From Phycisphaeraceae bacterium (lineage in GTDB: Bacteria > Planctomycetota > Phycisphaerae > Phycisphaerales > UBA1924): DNA of 64,000 bases. Where the stretch lies: contig JAHBXK010000008.1 in assembly GCA_019636535.1 (NCBI GenBank), forward strand, positions 55,021-119,020. Direction: 5' to 3'. Shown here one piece after another: positions 45,677 to 55,900 of this stretch (positions within the stretch are counted from its first letter, which is position 1; each line of letters opens with the position of its first letter). The notes below the pieces were generated by a model that saw only the letters and a list, made by a program, of their open reading frames with translations, did no database searches and was not told the origin of the DNA. Both the position numbers and the translations under genes were made by a program.

Positions 45677-48600
45677 TCACACCGCGCGCTCATCGCCGAT
45701 CAACTGCTCGATCCGCCTGGCGATCTTGTTCCCCGGCGAGGTCAGCCCGGCCAGAATCGCGTACAGCGCGGGAATCACCACCAGCGTCAGGCACGTGCTG
45801 AACAGCATCCCGCCCACGATCACGATCCCGATCGCCATGCGCCCCTCGGCGCCCGCCCCGAACGCCAGCACCAGCGGCAGCGCCCCCAGGATCGTCGAGA
45901 TCGCCGTCATCAGGATCGGCCGAAGCCGTGTTACCGCCGCCTTCTGCGCCGCCTCTCTCGCCTCCATCCCGCGCTCGCGCAACTGGTTCGCGAACTCCAC
46001 GATCAGAATCCCGTGCTTGGCCATCAGCCCGATCAGCATGATCATCCCGATCTGGCTGTAGATGTTCAGCGTCTGCCCCGTGAAGTACAGCGACGCAAGT
46101 CCACCCGTCACCGACAGCGGCACCGCGATCAGGATCGTCAGCGGATGGACCCAACTCTCGAACTGCGCCGCGAGCGCCAGGTACACGATCAGCAGCGCCA
46201 TCGCAAACGTCAGCGCCAACTGCGCGCTCGACTCTCGATAGTCCAGCGACTCGCCGAGCAGGTTGATCCGCGCCCCCGCCGGCAGCAGTTCCTCCACCGC
46301 GTTGTCCAGCGCCTCCAGCGCCGATCCAAGCGCCGCCCCGGGCGCCAGCGACGCCGAGATCAGCACCGACGGCGAGCGATTGATCCGCCGCAGATCGCGC
46401 GTCGTCCCAGTCTCGCGCAGAGTCACCACCGCCGAGAGCGGAATCGCCTCCCCCGTCGTCGCCGACCGGATGTAGATGTTCGAGAGATCGGCCGGCGTAG
46501 CACGGTCCTCCGGCAGCGCCTGCAGCACCACGTCATACAGCTCGCCGCGGTCATAGAACTCGGTCACCTCGCTCCCGCCCAGCACAGTCTGCATCGCCCG
46601 ACCGATCTGCGCCACGTTCAGACCCAGGTCGAACGCCCGCTGCCGGTCGATCTCCACCTGCAACTGCGGCTTGGTGTCCTCATACTCCGCGCGAAGGTTC
46701 AACAGGTCCGGGTGGTCGCGAAGCCTCTCCACGATCCGCTCCGTCCACTCCCGCGCTGTCTCATAGTCCGGTGCCCCAACCGCGTACTGCACGGGCTGCG
46801 ACGCCCCGCGAACTCCAAGCCCTGGCGGGTTGATCGCGATCGCACGAACCCCCGGCATCGCCCGAAGTTGCGGCAGCAGTTCCGCCACCACCCGCTGCTG
46901 GCTGATCGTCCGCATCGCGTGCGGAACGAACCGCACGATCAGCCGCCCCGTGTTCACCGACGGGCTGCCGCCGAAACTCGGCGCAAGGAACGTGATCACG
47001 CGGTTGATCGCCCCATCCGCGTTCAGTTCCCGCGCTGCCTCCGATCCGGGGTCCCTCAGCCCGCTCTGCCGGTACGGCACCAGCATTTGCTCGATGCGCC
47101 GGGCCTGCTCCAGCGTGTACGCCAGCGACGAGCCCTCCGGCGCTTCCAGCGTGATGAAGAACCGCCCCTGGTCCTCTACGGGCGTCAGTTCCTTGGGCAG
47201 CCTCGCGTGCAACGTGTACGCGATCAGGCTGATGACCACCGCTGCGCCCACCACCGCCCACCGATACCGGATCGAAACGCCCACGATCCGGTCATAGAAC
47301 GTCGTCAGCGCCTCGCGCGCCCGCGTCAGTGCGCCCCGCCGAGCGGGCTTTCCCGAAGCCCCAACCTCGACGACCTTCCGCGCCTTGAGCACCCGGCTCG
47401 AGATCATCGGCGACAGAGTCAACGCCACGAAACTCGAGAAGCACACCGCCGCCGCCAGCGCCACCCCGAACTCGTTGAACAGCCGACCGACCTTCCCCGT
47501 CAGGAACGCCAGCGGCACGAAGCACGCCACCAGCACCACCGTCGTCGCGATCACCGCGAACCCGACCTCACGCGTCCCGCGAATCGCCGCCACCAGCGGG
47601 TGCTCGTGATACTCGTTGATCCGCCGGTCGATGTTCTCCAGCACCACGATCGCGTCGTCAACCACCAGCCCGATCGCCAGCACGCCCGCCAGCAGCGTCA
47701 GCACGTTGATCGAGTACCCCAGCGCGTACAGAACCGTGATCGCCGCGATGATCGACACGGGTATCGCCACCGACGGAACCACCGTCGCCCTCAGCGACCC
47801 GATGAACACCAGGATCACCAGCACCACCAGCCCCACCGCGATCAGCAGAGACTTGACCACCTCTCGGATCGACTCGCGGATGAACTGCGAGTCGTCGCTC
47901 GCGATCTGCATGTCGATCTCGGGCGGCAGCAGGCTCCGCAGACGCGACACCTCCTCTCGAACCGCGTCCGCAACCTCGATCGTGTTCGCGTTCGACTGCC
48001 GGATCACCCCCACCGACACCGACCGCTTCCCGTTCACCCAGAAGTCCGTCCGGTCGTTCTGCGGTCCCATCTCCACCCGCGCCACGTCCCCCATCAGCAC
48101 GCGCGAACTCGACGCCGCCGCCGACGCCGCAGTCCCCGCGGCGCCGTTCTGGCCCTCACGAATCACCAGCGCAGCGAACTCCTCCGACGTGCGCAGCCGC
48201 GACAACGCCCGAACCGAGAACTCCCGCGTCAGCGACTCAACCCGACCCGCCGGCAGTTCCAGGTTCTCCGCCTGCAACCGCTGGATCACGTCATCAACAG
48301 TCACCCCGCGCGCCGCCATCGCCGTCCGATCAAGCCAGATGCGGATCGCGTACCGCCGCTCCCCGCCGATCCGGATCGACGCCACCCCCGAGATGATCGA
48401 GATCGGCTCCGCAAGGTTCCGCTGCGCAAAGTCCGTCATCTCCATCGGCGACAGCGTCTCGCTCGTCAGCGAGATCCACATGATCGGGCTCGAGTCCGAC
48501 GACGCCTTCGTCACGATCGGGTCGTCCGCCGCGTCCGGCAGATTCCGCCTCGTGCGCGAGATCTGGTCGCGCACGTCCGCCGCCGCAAGATCAATGTCCC

Positions 48601-48895
48601 GCCCCAGCGTGAACTCAACGTCGATCCGCGAAGACTCGTCCGAACTCGTCGACTCGATCGTCCTGATCCCCTCGATCCCCGAGAGCTGGTCGATCAGCCG
48701 CTTGGTGATCTCCGCGTCGATCACCGCTGCCGAGGCGCCCCGATACGTCGTCGAGATCGAAACCACCGGCGCATCAACGTCCGGGTACTGCCGAATCGTC
48801 AGCCGCTGCAGCGACGCCACCCCCAGCACCATGAGCACCAGGCTCATGACCACCGCGAACACCGGCCTGCGAACGGTGACCCCTGCCAGCGACAC
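45677..48895 (-). CDS. RND-family efflux permease (HAE1/AcrB-like)
   Basis: 1072 residues from GTG 48895, 2 nt after the adaptor stop. Starts with the usual RRPVFAVVMSLVLMVLGVASLQRL helix; porter-domain sequence QYPDVDAPVVSISTTYRGASA; transmembrane helix 4 carries the proton-relay pair D413-D414 (IGLVVDDAIVVLENI); conserved HEHPLVAAIRGTREVGFAVIATTVVLVACFVPLAF follows, and the second half repeats the fold (LVIYLALAAQFESWVHPLTILIAVPLSV, AKHGILIVEFANQLRERG). Proton-driven export of drugs or lipids from the periplasm or membrane. No outer-membrane TolC gene is next to it. Confidence 0.93.
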   Translation of the reverse strand: MSLAGVTVRRPVFAVVMSLVLMVLGVASLQRLTIRQYPDVDAPVVSISTTYRGASAAVIDAEITKRLIDQLSGIEGIRTIESTSSDESSRIDVEFTLGRDIDLAAADVRDQISRTRRNLPDAADDPIVTKASSDSSPIMWISLTSETLSPMEMTDFAQRNLAEPISIISGVASIRIGGERRYAIRIWLDRTAMAARGVTVDDVIQRLQAENLELPAGRVESLTREFSVRALSRLRTSEEFAALVIREGQNGAAGTAASAAASSSRVLMGDVARVEMGPQNDRTDFWVNGKRSVSVGVIRQSNANTIEVADAVREEVSRLRSLLPPEIDMQIASDDSQFIRESIREVVKSLLIAVGLVVLVILVFIGSLRATVVPSVAIPVSIIAAITVLYALGYSINVLTLLAGVLAIGLVVDDAIVVLENIDRRINEYHEHPLVAAIRGTREVGFAVIATTVVLVACFVPLAFLTGKVGRLFNEFGVALAAAVCFSSFVALTLSPMISSRVLKARKVVEVGASGKPARRGALTRAREALTTFYDRIVGVSIRYRWAVVGAAVVISLIAYTLHARLPKELTPVEDQGRFFITLEAPEGSSLAYTLEQARRIEQMLVPYRQSGLRDPGSEAARELNADGAINRVITFLAPSFGGSPSVNTGRLIVRFVPHAMRTISQQRVVAELLPQLRAMPGVRAIAINPPGLGVRGASQPVQYAVGAPDYETAREWTERIVERLRDHPDLLNLRAEYEDTKPQLQVEIDRQRAFDLGLNVAQIGRAMQTVLGGSEVTEFYDRGELYDVVLQALPEDRATPADLSNIYIRSATTGEAIPLSAVVTLRETGTTRDLRRINRSPSVLISASLAPGAALGSALEALDNAVEELLPAGARINLLGESLDYRESSAQLALTFAMALLIVYLALAAQFESWVHPLTILIAVPLSVTGGLASLYFTGQTLNIYSQIGMIMLIGLMAKHGILIVEFANQLRERGMEAREAAQKAAVTRLRPILMTAISTILGALPLVLAFGAGAEGRMAIGIVIVGGMLFSTCLTLVVIPALYAILAGLTSPGNKIARRIEQLIGDERAV

Positions 48896-48897
48896 GC

Positions 48898-50055
48898 TCA
48901 GGACCCCCTTCCCGAACCAAGCCGCTCCCGCAGGCCCGCGTCCTCCACCGGCTTCACCGTCTGCCCGGGCCGGGCCTTCTGCAACCCCTCCACCACCACC
49001 ATCTCACCCGCCCTCACCCCCGACAGCACCTCCACAAGCCCCGGCCTGCGCTCGCCCACCGTCACCGCCCGGCGCACCACCGTCTTCCCGTCCGCGTCGA
49101 TCGCCAACAGCGCCGTCGTCGGACCCTGAAAGAACAGGCTCTGCTCCGGCACAACGACCGCCTCGGGGCGCGTCCCTGTCGTCAGCGACACGTTCATGAA
49201 CATCCCCGGCTTCAACTCCCCCGCCGGGTTCTCCTCAGTCGGGGGGTTCGGTATCCGCGCAAGCAACTGCACCGTCCGCGTCGCACGCTCCACCGTCGGC
49301 GACACCGTCACCACCGCTCCCTCGTAAGTACGCCCCGGCATCGCCGGCGTCGTCGCCAGCACACGCAGCCCAGGTCTGATCGCCGACAGATGCACCTCCG
49401 GCACCGTGAACTCGATCTCCACCGGGTCCACGCTCGTCAACGCAGCAAGCGGAGTCCCCACGCCCACGTACGCGCCGGGGCTGACCAGCTTGATCCCGAT
49501 CTTCCCGGCAAACGGCGCATGAATGCGGTACTTGGCGTGAACGATCCTCGCCCGGTCCGCATCCGCCTGCGCGCTCACCACGTCCAGGCGCGCCACGTCC
49601 AGATCCTCCGGCGTCGCGGCGTTGGCCTCGAACGCCGAACGAAGCCGCTGATACCGCTGCTCGGCGCGCGCCACAGCCGCCTCCGCCCGCGTTACGTCCA
49701 CCGCCGCAACCGAGTCGTCCAGTTCGACCAGCAGGTCGCCGCGTTCGACCGACGTGCCCTCATCGAAGTGAATCGCCCGCACCAGCCCCGCAACCTCCGG
49801 CGAGATCAACACCTGCTCGATCGCCTTGAGCGTCCCCACCGAGCGCACCCGAACGTCGATCGCCTCCGTCCACGCCGCCACCACCCGAACTTCCACGGGC
49901 GTTGGTGGTGGGGGAGCCGCCTGTTCGCGCTTGCACCCGCCCATCGCCGACGCAACCGCCGCGATCACCACCGCCAACCGCACAAGCCCAGGACGAACGC
50001 TCGCCCTTTCCTCCCCGATCAAACATGTTCGCAGGCGTTCGGTTGATTTCGGCAT
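48898..50055 (-). CDS. RND efflux periplasmic adaptor (membrane-fusion protein)
   Basis: 385 residues. Lipoprotein signal with lipobox AMGGC (C41). Barrel-sandwich hybrid halves (VLISPEVAGLVRAIHFDEGTSVERGDLLVELDD and RIHAPFAGKIGIKLVSPGAYVGVGTPLAAL) flank a short coiled-coil hairpin (VTRAEAAVARAEQRYQRLRSAF...ARLDVVSAQADADRARI), then beta-barrel and membrane-proximal domains. The order is AcrA/MexE-like. The start at 50055 leaves a 26-residue extra leader; translation may start later. Cotranscribed with the permease gene. Confidence 0.9.
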   Translation of the reverse strand: MPKSTERLRTCLIGEERASVRPGLVRLAVVIAAVASAMGGCKREQAAPPPPTPVEVRVVAAWTEAIDVRVRSVGTLKAIEQVLISPEVAGLVRAIHFDEGTSVERGDLLVELDDSVAAVDVTRAEAAVARAEQRYQRLRSAFEANAATPEDLDVARLDVVSAQADADRARIVHAKYRIHAPFAGKIGIKLVSPGAYVGVGTPLAALTSVDPVEIEFTVPEVHLSAIRPGLRVLATTPAMPGRTYEGAVVTVSPTVERATRTVQLLARIPNPPTEENPAGELKPGMFMNVSLTTGTRPEAVVVPEQSLFFQGPTTALLAIDADGKTVVRRAVTVGERRPGLVEVLSGVRAGEMVVVEGLQKARPGQTVKPVEDAGLRERLGSGRGS

Positions 50056-50196
50056 CGAAGGGCTTTCAAGTCGGGCGCTGCATCGAACATACCCCGCACC
50101 ATCCCCCCCGGTTCGTCAGCATACGCCCAATCGATGCCCCCATTTCCCCCAGTTCTCCGCCGCCGTCCCGCTCGCCCTCTCGCACTACCATCTTCC

Positions 50197-51324
50197 ATGC
50201 ACATCGTTCTGGCGAACCCCCGCGGCTTCTGCGCTGGCGTCCACATGGCCATCGACGTCGTCGATCAGGTCCTCGACCTCCACCCCGAGAAGCCCGTCTA
50301 CGTCTACCACGAGATCGTCCACAACAAGCACGTCGTCCATCGCTTCAAGGACCGCGGCGTCACCTTCGTCGAAGAGGTCTCCGAAGTCCCCGAGGGCGCC
50401 ATCATCGTCTTCAGCGCCCACGGCGTCTCACCCGCCGTCCGCGAAGAAGCGCGCCAACGCAACCTCACCGCCGTCGACGCCACCTGCCCGCTGGTCACCA
50501 AGGTCCACTCCGAGGCCATCCGCTACGCCCGCCAGGGCTACGAAATCCTCCTCGTCGGCCACGCCGATCACCAGGAAGTCGTCGGCACGCGTGGCGAGGC
50601 CCCCGACGCCATCCAGGTCGTCGAAAGCCCCGAAGACATCCCGCGTCTCAAGATCAAAGACCCCAACAGTTCCAAGATCGCCTACCTGACGCAAACCACC
50701 CTCAGCACCGACGACGCCGAAGTCATCATCACCGCGCTCAAGCAGGCCTTCCCCAACATCAAGGACCCGCCCAGCAGCGACATCTGCTACGCCACCACCA
50801 ACCGCCAGCAGGCCGTCCGACAGATCGCACCGGAAGTCGACGTCGTCCTCGTCGTCGGTTCCAAGAACTCCAGCAACTCCGTCCGCCTCACCGAGATCAG
50901 CGCCAACGTCGGCGTCCCCGCCTTCCTTCTCGACGACGTGAGCGAACTCAAGGACGATTGGTTCCACCACGTCCCCGACCGCGGCCACGGCGGCGGCCCG
51001 TGGGATGCCCGCGTTCTGCTCACCGCGGGCGCAAGCGCCCCCGAAGATCTCGTCGCCGAACTCTGCCGAGAACTCCTCAACCGCTGGGGCGGCAAGCACG
51101 GCGCATCGCTCCACGCCGACAAGACCCTCGAGCAGCGCGACGTCTTCAACGAGGACACCGAGTTCGGTCTCCCCGCCACGCTCAAGAAACTCATGCGCGA
51201 GAAGGGAATCGATCCCGACTCCCGCCGCATCCGCGTCGGCAACTACGACCTCACCGCCGAGACCTACGGCGCAGCCCCCAAGCGCGTGGCGCTCACCGTC
51301 GGCGGCGCTGCCGGCACTCGCTGA
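50197..51324 (+). CDS. ispH: 4-hydroxy-3-methylbut-2-enyl diphosphate reductase
   Basis: Last enzyme of the MEP isoprenoid pathway, producing IPP and DMAPP. Starts MHIVLANPRGFCAGV at ATG 50197. The three Fe-S cysteines are C12, C97 (VDATCPLV) and C197 (SSDICYATTNRQ), and the substrate-binding residues HEIVHNKHVV, FSAHGVSP and VGSKNSSNSVRL are present. 375 residues, about 55 more than E. coli, all in a C-terminal extension (after residue 315) with acidic and basic patches. No ribosome-binding site. Divergent from the efflux operon. Supplies precursors used by HpnCDE upstream. Confidence 0.95.
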   Translation: MHIVLANPRGFCAGVHMAIDVVDQVLDLHPEKPVYVYHEIVHNKHVVHRFKDRGVTFVEEVSEVPEGAIIVFSAHGVSPAVREEARQRNLTAVDATCPLVTKVHSEAIRYARQGYEILLVGHADHQEVVGTRGEAPDAIQVVESPEDIPRLKIKDPNSSKIAYLTQTTLSTDDAEVIITALKQAFPNIKDPPSSDICYATTNRQQAVRQIAPEVDVVLVVGSKNSSNSVRLTEISANVGVPAFLLDDVSELKDDWFHHVPDRGHGGGPWDARVLLTAGASAPEDLVAELCRELLNRWGGKHGASLHADKTLEQRDVFNEDTEFGLPATLKKLMREKGIDPDSRRIRVGNYDLTAETYGAAPKRVALTVGGAAGTR

Positions 51325-51356
51325 TCACCGCGCACCAAGAGCCCCCCCGCGCCGCC

Positions 51357-51821
51357 TCACGCCAGCCGCTCCGCCACGCTCTGCACCCAGTTCCTCACCG
51401 GCTCTTCTTCAGGAATCGGCTGCAGCATCACCGTCGTGCGATACAACCCCTCCCCGTCATACTCGCTCTTGCTCACCAGCCCGAACAGCGCCACCGGCCG
51501 GTCGTCCACCAGATGAACCGCCACCACCAGCCGCCTGCCTTCATAACACAGCCGCCGGCTCCGAAACGTCATCGACGACCGGCTCAACTCGATCCCGCGA
51601 CCCGCCCACGTCGGCCCGGGACGATGCCGATCGTCCAACTCGGCGACGTCCAGGTCCGCCCGAAACGCGAACGCCAGTTTGTCACCGTTCCCATTCCCAG
51701 CCGTCCGCGATGAGCCGCCCGGTCGCAACGCCGACGTCCCCCCCCGCCCAAACCCCGCCGAGCCCGCCGACACGGACCCAGCTCCCGAAACCACTGCATC
51801 ATCAATCGCGGCGGATGGCAA
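51357..51821 (-). CDS. Hypothetical protein, possible degenerate PilZ-like domain
   Basis: 154 residues; the TTG at 51821 is only the longest start, the true one may be further in. The first about 45 residues are Gly/Ser/Ala-rich. The rest (RADLDVAELDDRH..IELSRSSMTFRSRRLCYEGRRLVVAVHL..LFGLVSKSEYDGEGLYRTTVMLQPI) has the strand pattern of a PilZ barrel, with IELSRSSMTF in the place of the usual (D/N)-x-S-x2-G motif, but without the RxxxR arm, so binding of cyclic di-GMP is doubtful. Convergent with ispH, 32 nt away. Confidence 0.5.
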   Translation of the reverse strand: MPSAAIDDAVVSGAGSVSAGSAGFGRGGTSALRPGGSSRTAGNGNGDKLAFAFRADLDVAELDDRHRPGPTWAGRGIELSRSSMTFRSRRLCYEGRRLVVAVHLVDDRPVALFGLVSKSEYDGEGLYRTTVMLQPIPEEEPVRNWVQSVAERLA

Positions 51822-52054
51822 CGGGTTCCTCCCTGCTCGGTTTGCTGTAACCGTCTACCCGAATCCCCCACGCTCCTCCCGAGTCCATCGAACCACTCGG
51901 GTCTTCTCTACACCGCCCGATCAAGGTGGGGTCAATGCGCTGACTGTGCAGCCCGCACATCCCGCACACTTTGCCATACGCTCCCATTCCGCGGACCTCC
52001 CCCGCCTTCCACCGCCCCGCCGTTCCACAGCACCACCAGACACCCACGCTCCCC

Positions 52055-52954
52055 GTGCCCAATCTCGCCGCCATCGTCTGCACCCACACCCCGCGCCACC
52101 TCCGCTGGACCCTCCTCGGCCTCGCGACGCAGACCCGCAAGCCCGATCACACCATCCTCTCCACCGACGGCGTCGTTCCGGAAGTCGAGTCCGTGGCCCG
52201 CGCAGCCGCGTCCGACTTCAACCTCCCCATCACCCTCGTCCAGCGCCCGCACGCCGGCATCGCCCGCTCCGGCCAGGTCCGCAACAACGCCGTTCGCGCC
52301 CTCACGCGCGCTGAGCCCCCGCCACACCCCGACACGCTCCTGGTCTTCTTCGACGGCGACATGTTCCCAACCCCCACCGTCCTCGCCGCACACCAGTCCG
52401 CCGTCACCTCCCCGCGAGCACCCGCCGACTTCGTCGTCGCAGGCCGAGTCGAACTCACCGAACAACAGACCGACGACATGCTCGAATCCGACGCCAGCGC
52501 CGCCAAGCCGGTCGCCCAACCCACGCCCGCCCAACTCGCAGCCCTCCGCCGCGAACACCGCCGCGCCGAGCGCGACCGCTTGCTCCGCACCCTCGGCCCG
52601 CTCGGCCGCATCCTCGTCAAGCCCCACAAGCCCAAGATCCTCGGCGCCAACTTCAGCGTCACACTCAAGGCCTTCCTCGCCGTCAACGGCTTCGACGAAC
52701 GCTTCGAGGGCTACGGACAGGAAGACGACGACCTCTCCCGCAGGCTCCTCCAGGCCCGCTTCCGCCCCGCCGTCATCACCGCCAACCCAGACGCCCTGAA
52801 CCTCCACCGCTGGCACCCCACCCGCGCCCCCACGAGTTGGGCCGCCTCACCCACGGTTGCGCTCCTCCACGCCCCCGCGCCAACGCACGCGGCCGAGGGC
52901 CTCACCAACCCCCGCGCGCAGTCCGACCTCTCGATCACCGCCATCAACCCCTGA
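52055..52954 (+). CDS. GT2-family glycosyltransferase with galactosyltransferase-type C-terminal motif
   Basis: 299 residues from GTG 52055 (VPNLAAIVCTHTPRHL); a TTG at 51971 opens the frame but adds Pro/His-rich sequence. The N-terminal strand is followed by LSTDGVV, the metal motif VFFDGDMFP (DxD) and, after an Arg/Ala-rich helical insert of about 55 residues, the block LGANFSVTLKAFLAVNGFDERFEGYGQEDDDLSRRLLQARFRP characteristic of bifunctional GT2/GT7 C-terminal domains. Cytosolic. Coding strand is unusually C-rich, as for all genes from about 20 to 58 kb on the + strand. Confidence 0.75.
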   Translation: MPNLAAIVCTHTPRHLRWTLLGLATQTRKPDHTILSTDGVVPEVESVARAAASDFNLPITLVQRPHAGIARSGQVRNNAVRALTRAEPPPHPDTLLVFFDGDMFPTPTVLAAHQSAVTSPRAPADFVVAGRVELTEQQTDDMLESDASAAKPVAQPTPAQLAALRREHRRAERDRLLRTLGPLGRILVKPHKPKILGANFSVTLKAFLAVNGFDERFEGYGQEDDDLSRRLLQARFRPAVITANPDALNLHRWHPTRAPTSWAASPTVALLHAPAPTHAAEGLTNPRAQSDLSITAINP

Positions 52955-52965
52955 TCGCCGCCTGA

Positions 52966-55900
52966 TCACGCCGCCGTCCGCACGCCCGCGCAAGCAAACT
53001 CCGACCGGCACATCTCGATCAGCGTCGCACGGTCGATCGGCTTGCTCGCATACGCATCGCACCCCGCCGCGAGGCACGCCTCCTCATCCCCCGTCATCGC
53101 GTGCGCGGTCAGCGCGATGATCCGCCCCTTCCATCCCCGCGCCCGAAGCGTCCGAGCCAGCGTGTACCCGTCCATCTCCGGCATCTGGATGTCCGTCAAC
53201 ACGATGTCGCAGGCGGGTTTCTCCGCAAGCCGACCCTCGACCGTCCCGTCCGACGTCATCGCCTCCAGGCACAACCGGCCGTTGTCAAAGATCCTGACCT
53301 CCGCTCCCGCCTTCCGAAGGTGATGCCCGATCAGTTTCTGATTATCCGGACCGTCCTCGGCCAGAAAGATCCCAACTCCCGCCAACGGACGCTCCGGCCC
53401 GGTCGTGGCCGGCGCACTCGGCGGTGTCGGCGCCGCCACCGCCCGCAAAGCCTCCTCCCCGACCATCCGCACCCCCTCGATCGCTCCGGTCGAGATTCGC
53501 AGCGTGAACGTGCTCCCCCGTCCCGGCTTGCTCCAAACCTCGATGTCGCCGTCCAGCATCCGCGCAAGATTCCGGCTGATCGGCAACCCCAGCCCCGACC
53601 CACCGAACCGCCGCGACGTGCTCGCGTCGGCCTGCATGAACGGGTCGAACAGATGGGGCACGTGGTTCGACTCGATCCCGATCCCCGTGTCCTCCACCGA
53701 GACCACCAGCCGGTCACCCGCGCACTCACCATCCTCGCCCCGGCGCTGCAGCCAAACCCGAACCGTCACCCCGCCCACCTCCGTGAACTTCACCGCGTTC
53801 CCAACCAGGTTCAGCAGAATCTGCCGCAGACGCAGCGGGTCGGACTGGATCCGCTCCGGAACCGCCGAATCAAACCGTACTATCAGCGTCAGCCCCTTCT
53901 GCTTCGCTCTGAAGGTCATCAGCGACATCACCTCGCGCAGCACCGCCGCCGGCTCCGTCGGCACCCGCTCAACCTCCAACTTCCCCGCTTCGATCTTCGA
54001 CAGGTCCAGGATGTCGTTGATCAGCGACAGCAGATGCTCCCCGTTCCGACGGATCGTCGCGATGCACTCCTCGCGCTGAACCCTCAGTTCCGGTCCCTCC
54101 CCCGTGTTCGACAGCAATTCCGTGTACCCCAGGATCGCCGTCATCGGCGTCCGGATCTCGTGGCTCATGTTCGCCAGAAAGTCGCTCTTGGTCCGGTTCG
54201 CTTCCTCCGCGTCCCGTCGCGCCGACTCCGCCATCCGCGCCGCACGATCCTGCAGGATCGCCGTCGTCATCAGTTCCGTGATCTCGTTGAAGGCCTCCAG
54301 CCGGGGCGCGTCGCGGTGCGGATCGTCGTTCGTCACCAGCACCAGCAACCCCAGGCACGGCGTTCCCACGCTCCATCGATCCACCAGCGGCACGGCGATG
54401 CACCCGCCGCGCTCCCGACCGCCTTCCGGCTCGCCTTCCCCGCTCTCAGCCAGCCGAGCGGTGATCACAACCCGGTTGTGCTCCGCCGCGTCTCTCCACG
54501 GCGTCTCGGCAACCCTGGCCGGCGATCGAACGTTGCAGCACATCGACCACGCCTCGCCGCGGACCGCAGCGCGTTGCAGCACCCCGCTCCCCGGCTCGAT
54601 CATGTACAGCGCGCCCGCCGCGATCCCGCTCCCCTCCTGCGCGTCGACGATCGCCCCCAGCGCCCGGTCCAGACGCTCCCCGACGTCGCCCGCCCCCGCG
54701 AGCGCCTTCCCCACCCGCAATCGCGACTCCGCAGCCTCCAGCCGCTGACGCTCGACTTTCTCCGCCTCCACAACCGCCGTCACGTCCCGTTCCACCGCGA
54801 TGTACCCCTCGATCGTGCCTTCCGGCCGAAGCATCGGCGTGATCGAAACGTCCACCCAGTAACACTCACGATGCTCAGTCCCGTGCACACTCGGTGCATC
54901 AGGGTTTCGCCGGTTGCACAACCTCCCCGTCCACGCCCGCCCGCCCCGGATCGTCGCCCACAGTTCCCGGTACGTCTCTTCGTCGTTCCGACCGCTCTTG
55001 AGAATCCCCGGGCTCTTCCCCACCGCGATCTCACGTCCATACCCGCTCAACCGCTCGAACGCCCGGTTCACCCGCCTGATCGTCCCGGTTTCATCCGTCA
55101 GGAACACCGCGTCCGCCGCCGCGTCGATCGCCGCCGCCAGACGACGAGCGTCCGCCGTCGCCTCCAGAAGCGCATCCTCCGCCCGCTTCCGGTCCGTCAC
55201 GTCGATCGCCACCCCGCGAACGATCGTCTTCCCCTCGCGATGCTCCGGCGCGCTCACATAATCGCTGATGTGAACCACCCTCCCGTCCGCCGCCATCATC
55301 CGGTAGTGCAGCCGGTGCGGCCGGCCCGCCCCGATCTCCGCCAGGCACTCGCTCGTGGTCCGCTCCCGGTCCTCGGGGTGCAGCGCACTGTCCCAGAACC
55401 CCGCCCCCAGCCACGCAGCCCTCGCATACCCAAGCCGCGAGTCCTCGAACGAAAGGTACGTGAACCGGTCGTCCTCAACGCAGAACTCCCACGCCAGAAA
55501 GTCCGCGCCCTCGATGATCGCGCGTAGCCTCGCCTCGCTCTCGGCGATCCGCCGCTCCGCGCTCCGACGCCGACGCTGCACCGCGAACACGAACGCCCCG
55601 ACCACCGCGCTCAGCGCGCCCCCTACACCCAGCGCCGCGTTCGACGCCGCATCGATCCGCGACAGCCGAGACAGATACGTCGCCGCCGTCAGGTCCACCC
55701 CCACGATGCACTCCAGCCCGCCCTCCGAGTTGAACACCGGCGCAAACGCCGAGACGAACGTCCCCCACCTGTCCGTGTTCGGCCTCGGGCTCACCGCCAC
55801 CGACCGCGTCTCCACGCACGTCAGCATCGCCGGGTCCGGCTCCTCGTAAAACTCGTTCAGCCTCGCCTGGTCGATCACCCCGTCCCCATCACGATCGATC

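Noticed and set aside
46013..49129. 1038-codon open frame on the + strand
   Set aside because: It is antisense to the RND permease/adaptor genes, extremely Arg/His/Pro-rich, with no domain; an effect of high GC.
51357..51821. Assigning cyclic di-GMP binding to the PilZ-like protein
   Set aside because: The RxxxR arm needed for ligand binding is not seen; only the barrel-like pattern remains.
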